A stretch of 37,281 nt of DNA from Verrucomicrobiales bacterium. Its GTDB lineage: Bacteria > Verrucomicrobiota > Verrucomicrobiia > Limisphaerales > Palsa-1400. Shown in pieces: positions 7,300 through 16,530 of the stretch. The translations under genes were made by a program, and so were the position numbers. Numbering within the stretch: the stretch's first letter is position 1; every line of letters begins with the position of its first letter. The notes beneath the pieces are model-generated. The model was not told the origin of the DNA. It made no database searches and saw only the letters and a program-made list of their open reading frames with translations. The stretch covers positions 1 through 37,281 of the forward strand of contig PLIU01000152.1 of assembly GCA_003140095.1 (NCBI GenBank). The letters run 5' to 3'.

Positions 7300-8550
7300 A
7301 TGCTGTCGGAGGAACCAAACAGTAAAATGGACGAATTGCTCAGGGCCTACGCCAAAAAGCGCAGGGAGCAGGCCGAGCCGGCTTTGCAGATGCACCCGGC
7401 GACGCGCAAGCTGCTGCAGAATGAGGTAAAACGAACATTAGGCGCAACGCCGCCGCCGCCGCGCCAAAGCTGGCAGACATTTCGATGGCCGCTCTTGGCC
7501 TTGTGGTGCGGATTCGCGGCGCTGTTGGTGATGTTCGCGGTGATCAACACGCAAATGCGAAATCTATTGCCCGCCATTGCTCCGCCGGATCGAAGCCTGT
7601 CTCAAGCAAAGCCCATGCTCAAGGTGACGGTGCCGGCTGCGGAAGGAGCCGCCTCGACAGCACCTCTCGTTTCGGCGGCAGAGCGGAAGAGAGCCGACTT
7701 CAAGCCCCCGCAAAAATTTCCGGCGCCCGCGGCGGCATCGATTGTCGCAGCCACGCCCATCGCGCCGGCACAACCGTCCGAGACGCGGCTGATGGAGGCA
7801 GCGGCGCCGACCCAACCGTCGAGCGCGGGCATCTTGTCCGACGCGAGGACGGGATCGAGCGCGCCAGCGTCGCTTGCGGAAATGAGTAAGACCGTCTCTC
7901 CCGCGCCTGGGGCCACCCCCATCGCAGGCGCTGCTCCGCCGCCGGCGATGGCCGCCAGATCGACGGCGGAGTCCGCGGCGGCGGTCGCAGCAGACGACAT
8001 CGCGCCAGCGACTGCTCTGTCAGCGGCAGCGAGCAATGGATTCGACGCGGCTGCCAGAGAGTTCGTCCAAATCAATGTCCGCGTCCGCGCAAAGCCGGCG
8101 CAGCCGCCGCCGCCGAACGTTCTGTCGGTATTTCGGCTGCGGCGTACCGGCCAAAATGTGCGCGTTGTCGATGCTGACGGTTCAGTTTATGACGGACAAG
8201 TGCTGAGTGGATCTTCCGGCGGCGCGGGATTACGCGGAGCAGGCGGCGGCGCCAAGTATGGAATGGCAACGGCGCGCCAAGATACCAACGAGGACGCAAA
8301 TTGGAGTTTCAAAGTCATTGGAACCAACAATCATCTCCAGCAGAACATTGTCTTTACTGGAAACGTGCTGAGGATGCCGGCTGCGGCCCCGGCTGGCAGC
8401 GCGGCCGCGCAGAACCGAAACGTGTCACAGCTCCAAAGCGCGGCCGCCTCGGCGCCCGTTCCGGTCGCGCAATACTCGCGCATCACGGGCAAAGTGCAGG
8501 TGGGCGGTGGAAAGGAATTTGAGATTGAAGCCAAGCCGCCCGGCCTTTGA
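7300..8550 (+). CDS. Membrane-anchored Ala/Pro-rich protein, putative anti-sigma factor
   Basis: The protein starts with a charged cytoplasmic part of about 60 residues (MDELLRAYAKKRREQAEP), followed by one membrane span (WPLLALWCGFAALLVMFAVI) at about residues 67-86. A long low-complexity Ala/Pro/Ser-rich outer region (about 90-260) comes next, and a final segment with FRLRRTGQNVRVVDADGSVY and ITGKVQVGGGKEFEIEAKP. No catalytic motif is visible. Position directly after the ECF sigma gene and topology suggest an anti-sigma or sigma-linked sensor; sequence similarity to known anti-sigma domains is weak, so that role is inferred. ATG 7327 is a second possible start, with GGAGG 13-15 nt before it; ATG 7300 has no clear ribosome site. 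Confidence 0.65.
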   Translation: MLSEEPNSKMDELLRAYAKKRREQAEPALQMHPATRKLLQNEVKRTLGATPPPPRQSWQTFRWPLLALWCGFAALLVMFAVINTQMRNLLPAIAPPDRSLSQAKPMLKVTVPAAEGAASTAPLVSAAERKRADFKPPQKFPAPAAASIVAATPIAPAQPSETRLMEAAAPTQPSSAGILSDARTGSSAPASLAEMSKTVSPAPGATPIAGAAPPPAMAARSTAESAAAVAADDIAPATALSAAASNGFDAAAREFVQINVRVRAKPAQPPPPNVLSVFRLRRTGQNVRVVDADGSVYDGQVLSGSSGGAGLRGAGGGAKYGMATARQDTNEDANWSFKVIGTNNHLQQNIVFTGNVLRMPAAAPAGSAAAQNRNVSQLQSAAASAPVPVAQYSRITGKVQVGGGKEFEIEAKPPGL

Positions 8551-8631
8551 CCCAAGGGGCTCCATTTTTGGCCACGAATCATCTCTACGGGATCGGGGCG
8601 CAAGCCGAATGGCTGAGAAGAACATCCTGGA

Positions 8632-11600
8632 CTAGTTTTTCTCGTCCAATTTTTCTCGGATGGTTTGGGCAAGCTTGAGCGCCTTAAATGGTTTGGAGAG
8701 AAAATTGTCCCCTTCTTTCAACGGAAAATCCTTGCCGACAACCTCGGCGCCATAACCACTCATGTAAATAACTTTCAGCTTGGCATTTTCCTGAAGAAGT
8801 TGTTGAGCCAGATCTTTTCCATTCATTCCGCCCGGCATCAACAAATCGGTCAGCAACAGACGGATTTCGTCGCGGTTCTCTTTCCAGACTTCCAAGGCCT
8901 TGACCCCGGTGGGCGCCTCAAGAACGCGGTAGCCGAATTGGGAGACGGCTTTGCGCACGTAGAGGCGTAATGATGGGTCGTCCTCAGCCAGCAATATCGT
9001 CTCACAACCGCCGCGTACGGCCGTCGGTGGCGATTGCGAGGACTTCGAGCCTGCGTTCTTGGCCAGACGCGGGAGATAAACTCGGAACGTCGTTCCGTGA
9101 TCGAGTTCACTATAGACGTCAATCCAACCTTGATGTTGTTGCACGATGCCGAAGACGGTCGCCAATCCGAGGCCGGTGCCTTTGCCAATTTCTTTGGTGG
9201 TGAAAAACGGTTCAAAAATCCTTGGAAGAATTTCCGGCGCCATGCCGCAACCGCTGTCGCTCACGCTCAGGCACACGAACGAACCCAGACGCATTTGGGC
9301 TGAGTGCGAGCCGGCGCAATGGTCAAATTCCACGCCGGAAGTCTCGATGACAAGTTGGCCGCCGTTGGGCATGGCGTCGCGGGCGTTGACGACGAGATTC
9401 AACAAAATTTGATCCATCATGCCCGCATCGGCATGGATGAACATCGGTTGGGACGCTATTTTGAGTTGAATCCGAACATTTTCACCGAGGATACGCCTTA
9501 ACATTTTTATCGTGTTGGCGATGGATTCACCCAAATCCAAATCGCGCGGCTGGAACACTTCGCGGCGGCTGAATAAAAGCAATTGGCGGGTCAGGGCGGC
9601 GGCGCGTTGAACGGTGACGCCTATCTCGTCCGCAAAAGCCGACTGATCATCGGAAAGGCCGCCACTGCTTTTCAGCAAGTCAGACTGCATTTGGATGGCC
9701 GCCAGAATGTTGTTGAAATCATGCGCCACGCCGCCGGCCAATTGGCCGATACCCTCCATTTTTTGGGATTGTCGATATTGTTCCTCCAGTTTTTTGCGTT
9801 TGAAGAACGCCCCGATTTGCAGTCCAATGTCGAGGAACATTTCCAGCATTTTTTCATCCGTCGCGCGTATCTCCTGTCCAAGAAAATCCATCACGCCAAT
9901 GACGTCGCCTTCCAAAACGATGGGAAATGCCAGCGCGCTCCGTAACCCGATCTTGATGGCCAAGGGCGCGCGCGGATAATTATTATCATCGGCGACGTTT
10001 GAGATTAACATCGGTTTGCCTGACGCCCAAACGCGTCCCGGCAAGCCGACGTTCGATGCAAAAGTCAACGCGCGGGTCCTGGCCGCAAATTCTTCGGCGG
10101 GACATTCCGGCCGCTGCCATGTTTCAAGACAACGCAGCCGATTCGATTCTTTATTAACTTCCCAGATGGCACCAAAATCCCATCCTTCAGATTCGCAAAT
10201 AGCCTGCACGATTTTTGGCATCGCTTCATTCGACGTGTTAGAATCCGCGATCGCTCGACTAATGGCGCTCTGGGTGGCCAACCGGCGTTCCGCCTGCTTA
10301 CTATCGGTGACGTCGCGGAACGCCCAGATCCTCCCATAAAAGGTTCCATCGATGCCCACAACCGGCGAGGAATATCGGTCCAGAATCGTACCATCGATTA
10401 GTTCGACCTCAACGCGGCTGACTTCGTCTGGGTGAGCATATAAATTCTCTACTTCCCTAATGAACGCTTCCGGGTTTTTTACCTTCGCCGCCACGAACTG
10501 CAGAAGCTTTCGGTCGTTACGTTCAGTATGAAAATCCGGAGGAATCTTCCACAATTGGTTCATCCGCTGGTTTCGCAGAAGCTGCTTTCCTTTGCTATTT
10601 ACGACCAGGATGCCATCCAGCGAGGAGTCCACTTGCGCTTCCAGGAAAGCCGTCTTCCACAGCAGCTCCGCCTCCGCCAGCTTGCGATCGTTGATGTCAC
10701 TGGCGACACCTGTAATGCGAATCACCTTGCCTGCGGCATCCCGAACCTGAAAACCGCGGCTGTGGATCCATCGGACCTCGCCGCCGGGTCGCGTAATTCT
10801 ATATTCCAAGCTCACACTCGGCTCGCCGTTTGTGAGCCGGCCATAAGTGGCGGCGACGCGCTCGCGTTCCTCCGGCAGTATTGCTTCGAACCACTCTTGG
10901 GGATGTTCGCGCAGGCGCTCCGCCGAACGGCCCCACACGCGTTCATAAGCAGGACTGACATAAAGCACCTTTTGCAAGTCAGGCGAACATATCCAGAACA
11001 CATCGGTGATGTTTTCCGCCAGTTGGCGGAAACGTTCCTCGCTTTGCCGGAGGGTTTCTTTAGCGCGTTTGCGTTCGGTGATGTCTGTCCAGACACCGAC
11101 AATTTCCAGCGGCTCATTGGACGAACCATGGATGACTCTTTGATTGTCTTCCACCCACCGGTAACTGCCGTCCTTGTGGCGCAGACGGTATTCGGTGAGG
11201 CTTGTGCCTTGAGTCAAAGTTTTTGAAATGTTGGCGACCACCCGGTCGCGATCATCTGGATGAAGCTGCCCCAGCCACCATTCGTAGCGAGGCGTCTCGG
11301 GCACAGGAAACCCCAATAACTCGGTGAAGTTCTCGCTCACCATGTAAGGAATAATGTTTTGTCCTTCCACCCTCAGCGCGTAAAGCACTACGGGGCTGTG
11401 TTCCAGCAATTGGCGCAACTGCAGGTGCGTGGCGCGCAAGTCTTCCTGGGTCTGTAGCCGCTCCTTGCGCAGCCGCGCTTGCTCCAAGGCGCGGTGAACC
11501 GCCGGCCCCAAACGCGCCAACCGGTCTTTGAGCAGATAATCCGCCGCGCCTTGTTTCATCGCTTCCACCGCGATTTCCTCTCCGATGCTGCCGGACACGA

Positions 11601-11844
11601 TGATAAACGGCACTTCCAGTCCACTCTTATTGAGCAGCTCCAGGGCACGCATCCCATCGAACCCCGGCAGAGTGTAATCGGACAAGATAAAGTCGAGGTT
11701 GCCTTGGAGACTGTGCAGGAACGCCGCTTCAGTGTCCACTCGCTGCGCGATGACTTCAAAGCCAGCGTGATTCAACTCCCGCAAAACGATTTTGGCGTCG
11801 TCGGCATTGTCCTCGATGAGAAGGACTCGGAGTGATTGGGACAT
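8632..11844 (-). CDS. Hybrid sensor histidine kinase: REC, three PAS, GAF, HisKA, HATPase, REC
   Basis: This 1070-residue cytoplasmic kinase has no membrane segments. Order: REC (residues 1-120, [11 protein letters not shown], acceptor Asp56), three PAS domains with PAC tails (about 140-515; [34 protein letters not shown]) and a GAF domain (about 530-690; [15 protein letters not shown]). Then come the dimerisation/phospho-His site [11 protein letters not shown], the ATPase ([30 protein letters not shown]) and a final REC ([14 protein letters not shown]). The phosphate can thus pass His to Asp inside one protein, or REC1 can receive it from another kinase. It is the last gene of the minus-strand operon, starting 1 nt after the Rcp1-like receiver. 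The signal is unknown; PAS and GAF domains usually bind small ligands or redox cofactors. Confidence 0.93.
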   Translation of the reverse strand: MSQSLRVLLIEDNADDAKIVLRELNHAGFEVIAQRVDTEAAFLHSLQGNLDFILSDYTLPGFDGMRALELLNKSGLEVPFIIVSGSIGEEIAVEAMKQGAADYLLKDRLARLGPAVHRALEQARLRKERLQTQEDLRATHLQLRQLLEHSPVVLYALRVEGQNIIPYMVSENFTELLGFPVPETPRYEWWLGQLHPDDRDRVVANISKTLTQGTSLTEYRLRHKDGSYRWVEDNQRVIHGSSNEPLEIVGVWTDITERKRAKETLRQSEERFRQLAENITDVFWICSPDLQKVLYVSPAYERVWGRSAERLREHPQEWFEAILPEERERVAATYGRLTNGEPSVSLEYRITRPGGEVRWIHSRGFQVRDAAGKVIRITGVASDINDRKLAEAELLWKTAFLEAQVDSSLDGILVVNSKGKQLLRNQRMNQLWKIPPDFHTERNDRKLLQFVAAKVKNPEAFIREVENLYAHPDEVSRVEVELIDGTILDRYSSPVVGIDGTFYGRIWAFRDVTDSKQAERRLATQSAISRAIADSNTSNEAMPKIVQAICESEGWDFGAIWEVNKESNRLRCLETWQRPECPAEEFAARTRALTFASNVGLPGRVWASGKPMLISNVADDNNYPRAPLAIKIGLRSALAFPIVLEGDVIGVMDFLGQEIRATDEKMLEMFLDIGLQIGAFFKRKKLEEQYRQSQKMEGIGQLAGGVAHDFNNILAAIQMQSDLLKSSGGLSDDQSAFADEIGVTVQRAAALTRQLLLFSRREVFQPRDLDLGESIANTIKMLRRILGENVRIQLKIASQPMFIHADAGMMDQILLNLVVNARDAMPNGGQLVIETSGVEFDHCAGSHSAQMRLGSFVCLSVSDSGCGMAPEILPRIFEPFFTTKEIGKGTGLGLATVFGIVQQHQGWIDVYSELDHGTTFRVYLPRLAKNAGSKSSQSPPTAVRGGCETILLAEDDPSLRLYVRKAVSQFGYRVLEAPTGVKALEVWKENRDEIRLLLTDLLMPGGMNGKDLAQQLLQENAKLKVIYMSGYGAEVVGKDFPLKEGDNFLSKPFKALKLAQTIREKLDEKN

Positions 11845-11845
11845 A

Positions 11846-12298
11846 TTATTCCGCCAATTTTGGGGGTTGATTGTGCAGCAGCCAGTACATCCCCAGTTGC
11901 TGCACGGCGGCGGCGAAGCCCTCGAAGTTGACCGGCTTGACGATGTAACTATTGACTCCCAGGTGGTAACTTTCCACCACGTCGCTCTGTTCCTTGGAGG
12001 AGGTGAGCACGACCACAGGGATCATTTTAGTGCGCGGATCGCTTTTGATGCGTTCCAGCACTTCCTTGCCGTCCACTTTGGGAAGTTTAAGGTCCAGCAG
12101 AATCACTTTGGGCGCGTTCTCTATCTTGCGTCCGGCGTACTCGCCTTCGCAGAAGATGAACTCCAACGCCTCCTGCCCGTCACGCGCCACGTGAATGTGA
12201 TTGGCCAGATTGGCCTTTATTAACGCCCGTTGCGTCAGTCTAAGATCCTGAGGGTTATCTTCCACCAGTAATATCTCCACAATGGTTGTTTCGTTCAT
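11846..12298 (-). CDS. Stand-alone response regulator receiver (Rcp1-like)
   Basis: It is a 150-residue receiver domain with no output domain. It has the acidic pair in [12 protein letters not shown], the phospho-acceptor Asp69 in [13 protein letters not shown], Thr/Ser in [12 protein letters not shown] and Lys in [12 protein letters not shown]. The insert [15 protein letters not shown] is typical of receivers paired with phytochrome-like kinases (Rcp1 group). Its ATG overlaps the end of the upstream PAS kinase by 4 nt (12295-12298), so it is translationally coupled to that kinase and is its likely partner. It probably acts as a phosphate shuttle or by protein contact. Confidence 0.92.
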   Translation of the reverse strand: MNETTIVEILLVEDNPQDLRLTQRALIKANLANHIHVARDGQEALEFIFCEGEYAGRKIENAPKVILLDLKLPKVDGKEVLERIKSDPRTKMIPVVVLTSSKEQSDVVESYHLGVNSYIVKPVNFEGFAAAVQQLGMYWLLHNQPPKLAE

Positions 12299-14169
12299 AG
12301 TTTGTTTTCTCCTTCCATGGTAAAATAAAATGTGGCCCCGCCGTTCACTGTGGACTCGGCCCAGACCCGTCCGCCATGACGGTGAATGATGCGTTGCACG
12401 ATGGCCAGACCGACGCCTGTGCCCTCGTAATCTTCCGCGCGGTGCAGGCGCTGAAACACGCCGAACAGCTTGTGCGCGTACTTCATGTCAAAACCGGTCC
12501 CGTTATCACGCACGAAATAGACGTTCTGACCTTTTGCCTGCACGCAACCGATCTCCACCAGAGCTTCCTTGCGTTTGCCGGTGTATTTCAACGCGTTGGA
12601 CAGCAAGTTGAGCCAAACCTGTTTCAGCAAAGCCGGATCCGCCTGGCATGGCGGCAGGTCGGCAATACTAACGTCAATCTGGCGATTTTTTTGTATGTAG
12701 TTTAATTCCCCGAGGACGCTGCGCACCAGCTTGCCCGTGTCCACTGCACTTTTACTTAAAGGCAGCCGGCTCAAGCGCGAGAAGGTCAGCAAATCGTCAA
12801 TCAACTGCTCCATTCTTTGCGCGCCGTTGCGAATTGTCTGCAATTCCTCGCGGCACCCTTCAGGCAGCTGCGGCCCGTAATCCTCCAGCACCGCCTGGGA
12901 GAATCCATCCACTGCGCGCAACGGTGCGCGCAAATCGTGTGAGACCGAGTAGGAGAACGCTTCCAGTTCCTTGTTGGCGGCTTCAAGTTGCGCCGTGCGC
13001 TCAATGACGCGCTGCTCCAATTCGCTGTTCAGGTGATGAATCTTAGCCTGCGCCTCCTTGCGCTCGGTGATGTCGCGGATCACGCCCAGCAAATTGCCGT
13101 CGGGCACCTTGGTCGCGATGACTTCCGCGTCGAAAACGGAACCATCCTTGCGCCGGAATTGCCACTCACGATGATGATCGGACTTGCCTCCGATTTCGCT
13201 TAACGCAGGCCCGATGTGCTGAATCTCCTTCTTGGCAACGATGTCGGAAGCGTTCAGCCCGATCAGTTCCTCGCGGGAATAACCGAGCATCCGGCACATG
13301 CTGGCATTGGCGTCAAGGTAGAAGCTTTGGGAGTCGGCGATGACAATGCCATCGGGCGCATAGTCGAAAAGTGTGCGGTAGCTCGCCTCGCTCGCGCGCC
13401 GCGCCTCCTGTGCCCGCTTGCTCTCAGTGATGTCGCGCGCCATTTTCGACACACCAATGATGTTGCCGGCGGCATCCTTAATCGGTGAGGCCGTGACCGA
13501 AACATCAATCAGCCTTCCATCTTTGGTTTGACGCAAGGTCTCAAAGTGCTCCAGTGTTTCGCCACGCTTGATGTTCCCCAGAATTTGATTCTCCTCATCT
13601 TGGCGGTCGGCTGGAATCAACCTAGTGATGGAAGCCCCAACCATCTCGCCGGCAGTATAGCCGAAAATCTTTTCCGCGCCTTTATTCCAACTAATGACGA
13701 CGCTGTTCAGGTCCTTGCCGATGATGGCATCGTGCGAGAATTCAACAATTGCCGCCAGCCTGGCCGAAGCCATTTCCGCGTCTTTGCGCGCAGTGATGTC
13801 GGCGCGGATAGCCACGAATTGACGCGGTTTGCCGTCGCCGTTGAGAAACGGAACGATGGTTGTATCCACCCAATAGAACGAACCGTCTTTGGCTTTGTTT
13901 TTGATTTCGCCCTTCCATACTTTCCCTTGTCCAATGGTCGTCCACAAATCGCGGATGAATTCCTTTGGGTGATGGCCTGAATTGATGATGCGGTGATCCT
14001 GCCCAAGCAATTCTTGGCGGGCATACTTGGAGATGGCGCAGAACTTGTCGTTGACGTACGTGATTTTCCCTTGCGGATCGGTGATGGCGACAATGGCATG
14101 CTCGTCCAAGGCCGCCTTCAGGTCGTCGATTTCTTTGAGCGAGGATTTCAGTTGTCGATCTTCTTGCAT
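12295..14169 (-). CDS. PAS-domain sensor histidine kinase (phytochrome-type kinase module)
   Basis: The 624-residue soluble kinase has three PAS/PAC units. The first (residues about 10-125) has [18 protein letters not shown] and [12 protein letters not shown]. The second (about 130-250) has [20 protein letters not shown]. The third (about 260-375) has [20 protein letters not shown]. Then come a short coiled coil ([20 protein letters not shown]), the phospho-His box [17 protein letters not shown] and an ATPase ([37 protein letters not shown]). The kinase module resembles that of bacteriophytochromes, but no GAF/PHY chromophore region is present, so light sensing is not implied. It overlaps the upstream REC-HD-GYP gene by 22 nt and the downstream receiver by 4 nt. 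Confidence 0.93.
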   Translation of the reverse strand: MQEDRQLKSSLKEIDDLKAALDEHAIVAITDPQGKITYVNDKFCAISKYARQELLGQDHRIINSGHHPKEFIRDLWTTIGQGKVWKGEIKNKAKDGSFYWVDTTIVPFLNGDGKPRQFVAIRADITARKDAEMASARLAAIVEFSHDAIIGKDLNSVVISWNKGAEKIFGYTAGEMVGASITRLIPADRQDEENQILGNIKRGETLEHFETLRQTKDGRLIDVSVTASPIKDAAGNIIGVSKMARDITESKRAQEARRASEASYRTLFDYAPDGIVIADSQSFYLDANASMCRMLGYSREELIGLNASDIVAKKEIQHIGPALSEIGGKSDHHREWQFRRKDGSVFDAEVIATKVPDGNLLGVIRDITERKEAQAKIHHLNSELEQRVIERTAQLEAANKELEAFSYSVSHDLRAPLRAVDGFSQAVLEDYGPQLPEGCREELQTIRNGAQRMEQLIDDLLTFSRLSRLPLSKSAVDTGKLVRSVLGELNYIQKNRQIDVSIADLPPCQADPALLKQVWLNLLSNALKYTGKRKEALVEIGCVQAKGQNVYFVRDNGTGFDMKYAHKLFGVFQRLHRAEDYEGTGVGLAIVQRIIHRHGGRVWAESTVNGGATFYFTMEGENKL

Positions 14170-15332
14170 AAATCATCCAGGGAATTTGTCACCAGCATCG
14201 GTTCTTCCAACTCGCCCAGTTCGGCGAAGTTGCGGAGTTTTTGCATCAGCATCGGCGAGATTTGTGTGCCCGCCGGAACGATCATGACGCCGTCGCGTGT
14301 GCGCGCCTCCACGGCCAGGGTCCAGCCGACCCGCAACGACTTGATCCCAACTGGGCGGCTTTGGTTTTCAGCCGGAGCGGTGCGTGCGCAACAAATGTCA
14401 AACACCGCCGCCACCGCTTCCAGCACCCGCGGATCATAGCGGCCGGGGCATTGCGTCATCCTTTCCAGCGCTTTGGCTTTGGAATCCTTGGCCGATTCAT
14501 GCGCCACCAAATCCTGCAGGACGCGCAGTATCCGGGCCCCGATCGGGATGTCTTCTCCCGAAATTTTGTCAACCGGAAAGCCAGTGCCATCGAAGTTCTT
14601 GTTCTGGTAGAGGACCACGGCGGCGGCGGATTCCAGGCGCGGAATGTGGGACAGGAGATCATGGCCGATTTGCGGGACGCGCCTGACCATGTCGGCCTCC
14701 GCTCCGGCCAGCGGCACGCCTGCGCGGGACCGCGCCAGCACCGCCTGCGGGATGGTGACGCAGCCGATTTGCGAGAGCATGGCCGCCAATTCCAGGTCCC
14801 AGGTCTGCTTCAAATGCAAATGATCGGCAAAAGCCCGTATGTACTCGTGCAGGCGCTGGGACTTGCCGAAGGAATGGGCGTCGTGGGTGGCCAGAATATC
14901 GCTTAACATGCGGGCGCTGCCGTTCAAAGTTCTCTCCAGCACGTCGCGTTCCGCTGTCACCAGTTGGTGCTGCTTCAGCCCGGCGCGCAACGCCAGGAGC
15001 AACTCCTCCGGCGGACAGGGTTTGGTCAGGAAGCGGAAAATGTGGCCCTGGTTGACAGCGTCGCGCGCCGTTTTCTGGTCGGCGTTACCTGTCAACATCA
15101 TTCTGACTGTGTCCGGCGCCGTCTTTTCCAACTCCATGAGGAACTCGACGCCGTTCATGCCCGGCATGCGCATGTCCGCCACGACCACGGCATAAGGGCC
15201 GCGGCCGCGCATCAGGGCCAGTGCCGCCGCGCCGCCTTCGGCAGTGTCAATTTTGAATTCCTTCCTCAGGCTGCGCTGGAATCCGGCCAGGACCTCCGAG
15301 TCGTCATCGACAAATAGAATTTCTGTTTTCAT
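14148..15332 (-). CDS. Response regulator with degenerate HD-GYP-like output domain
   Basis: The start is the ATG at 15332 (MKTEILFVDDDSEVLAGF); the frame is open further upstream but that part overlaps the previous gene and is not receiver-like. The REC domain (residues 1-125) has acceptor Asp53 (VVADMRMPGMNG) and KP in FLTKPCPPEEL. The C-terminal domain follows the HD-GYP layout (ELAAMLSQIGCVTIP, VPQIGHDLLSHIPRLES, FDGTGFP, IGARILRVLQDLVAH). However, the metal-binding HD is replaced by SQ (MLSQIG), and the HH before the GYP motif reads LYQNKNFDG. It should therefore not hydrolyse cyclic-di-GMP and may bind a ligand or partner instead. It is third in the operon, 7 nt after the HDOD gene. Confidence 0.85.
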   Translation of the reverse strand: MKTEILFVDDDSEVLAGFQRSLRKEFKIDTAEGGAAALALMRGRGPYAVVVADMRMPGMNGVEFLMELEKTAPDTVRMMLTGNADQKTARDAVNQGHIFRFLTKPCPPEELLLALRAGLKQHQLVTAERDVLERTLNGSARMLSDILATHDAHSFGKSQRLHEYIRAFADHLHLKQTWDLELAAMLSQIGCVTIPQAVLARSRAGVPLAGAEADMVRRVPQIGHDLLSHIPRLESAAAVVLYQNKNFDGTGFPVDKISGEDIPIGARILRVLQDLVAHESAKDSKAKALERMTQCPGRYDPRVLEAVAAVFDICCARTAPAENQSRPVGIKSLRVGWTLAVEARTRDGVMIVPAGTQISPMLMQKLRNFAELGELEEPMLVTNSLDDLCKKIDN

Positions 15333-15339
15333 AAAAAGT

Positions 15340-16530
15340 TCAGTTTTCTGCCAGCACCCCGCGCCATGCTTCCAGCCGGGACGAAACACCGAGCAGGCGG
15401 AGATAGTTGTCGTCCAAGTGCGGAGGCGGCGCGCCGTTGGCGGGATGGGGTCGTTCCCACTCCAGGACATTGGCGGCGTGAACGCTGGTCAGCGGGCTGA
15501 AAATCGGCGGCGTGGCGCGGGAAGGCGAGTGATGGAGCGCCACGGCTTCAACGACGGGCACGGGCAGCCCCCACAAGCCGATCAAATACCCGCCGACATC
15601 GGCGTGATTTGCGCCAAAGACCTTGTGCTCGGCCAGAGGAAGCTCCAGGCCCGATTGCGCCAGGTGTGTCGCTTCCGTGTACTCGTTGGGCAAGTTGACC
15701 GCCAGGACAAGTTTTCCGATGTCGTGAAGCATGCCCGCTGTGAAAGCCTCTTCGATGGCTTTGGGTTCCTGGCCTTCGAGTTTGGAGATGCGTTTGGCCA
15801 AACCAGCCACTTGCAGGCTGTGGCTCCACAACGCCTCGATCTTAAGGGCGCCGGTCTCGGCTTTGTCAAACTGGGAAAAAGCATGAATGGACAAGACCAA
15901 AGACTTGATGGTGTCCAACCCAAGATAGGCGACGGCTTCCGCCGCGTTGGAGAATTGCCGGCTCAGGCCGAAGAAAGCGGAGTTCGTCAGCTTGAGGACT
16001 TGGGCGGTCATTCCAATGTCCAGGCCAATGATGGCGCCGATTTCTTCGACCGAGGTGTTGAACCGGCTGGCTTTCTCTACCACCTGCATGTAAAGGCTGG
16101 GGATGCTGGGCAGACGGTCCATCTGGCAGACCAAAGTCTTGAGGCGCTCATTTCGGAGGGAATCTTCCAGGTTGGAGGCGCGCGCGACCGTGGCTTTGAG
16201 GGACTCGGCATCGCAGGGCTTGGCCAGGTATTGATGGGTCGAACCGACGCATTTGAGAATCAGGTCCTTGTCGGCGTAGCCGGAGAGAATCAAGCGCACG
16301 GTAGCGGGGTACCGCTTCATGACCTCGGCCAAAAGCTCGGCCCCGTTCATGCGCGGCATGCGCATGTCGGAGATGATGACATCGAAGGGCTTTTGGTCCA
16401 GCAATTGAAGAGCCGCCTCGGCGCTTTCGACGAATTCCATCTCCCATTCCGCGCGCATGGAGCGCAGCATGCGTTGGAGGCCCTGCAGGACCATGGGCTC
16501 GTCATCAACAAAAAGGATGCGCTTTTTCAT
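15340..16530 (-). CDS. Response regulator with HDOD output domain
   Basis: The 396-residue protein has a REC domain (MKKRILFVDDEPMVLQGLQR, acceptor Asp55 in VIISDMRMPRMNG, Lys in YLAKPCDAESL) joined to an HDOD domain. The HDOD part (about 135-340) has LPSIPSLYMQVVEKAS, IIGLDIGMTAQVLKLTNSAF, AVAYLGLDTIKSLVLSIH and AFTAGMLHDIGKLVLAVNL, and it retains the HD pair. HDOD proteins are non-catalytic or poorly understood relatives of HD phosphohydrolases that take part in signalling and gene regulation. Its start overlaps the upstream kinase stop by 4 nt (16527-16530). It sits next to the degenerate HD-GYP regulator, so two related receiver-HD proteins are served by the same kinase set. Confidence 0.92.
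   Translation of the reverse strand: MKKRILFVDDEPMVLQGLQRMLRSMRAEWEMEFVESAEAALQLLDQKPFDVIISDMRMPRMNGAELLAEVMKRYPATVRLILSGYADKDLILKCVGSTHQYLAKPCDAESLKATVARASNLEDSLRNERLKTLVCQMDRLPSIPSLYMQVVEKASRFNTSVEEIGAIIGLDIGMTAQVLKLTNSAFFGLSRQFSNAAEAVAYLGLDTIKSLVLSIHAFSQFDKAETGALKIEALWSHSLQVAGLAKRISKLEGQEPKAIEEAFTAGMLHDIGKLVLAVNLPNEYTEATHLAQSGLELPLAEHKVFGANHADVGGYLIGLWGLPVPVVEAVALHHSPSRATPPIFSPLTSVHAANVLEWERPHPANGAPPPHLDDNYLRLLGVSSRLEAWRGVLAEN

Noticed and set aside
12295..14169. Bacteriophytochrome light sensor
   Set aside because: The kinase module is phytochrome-like, but there is no GAF/PHY chromophore region; only PAS units.
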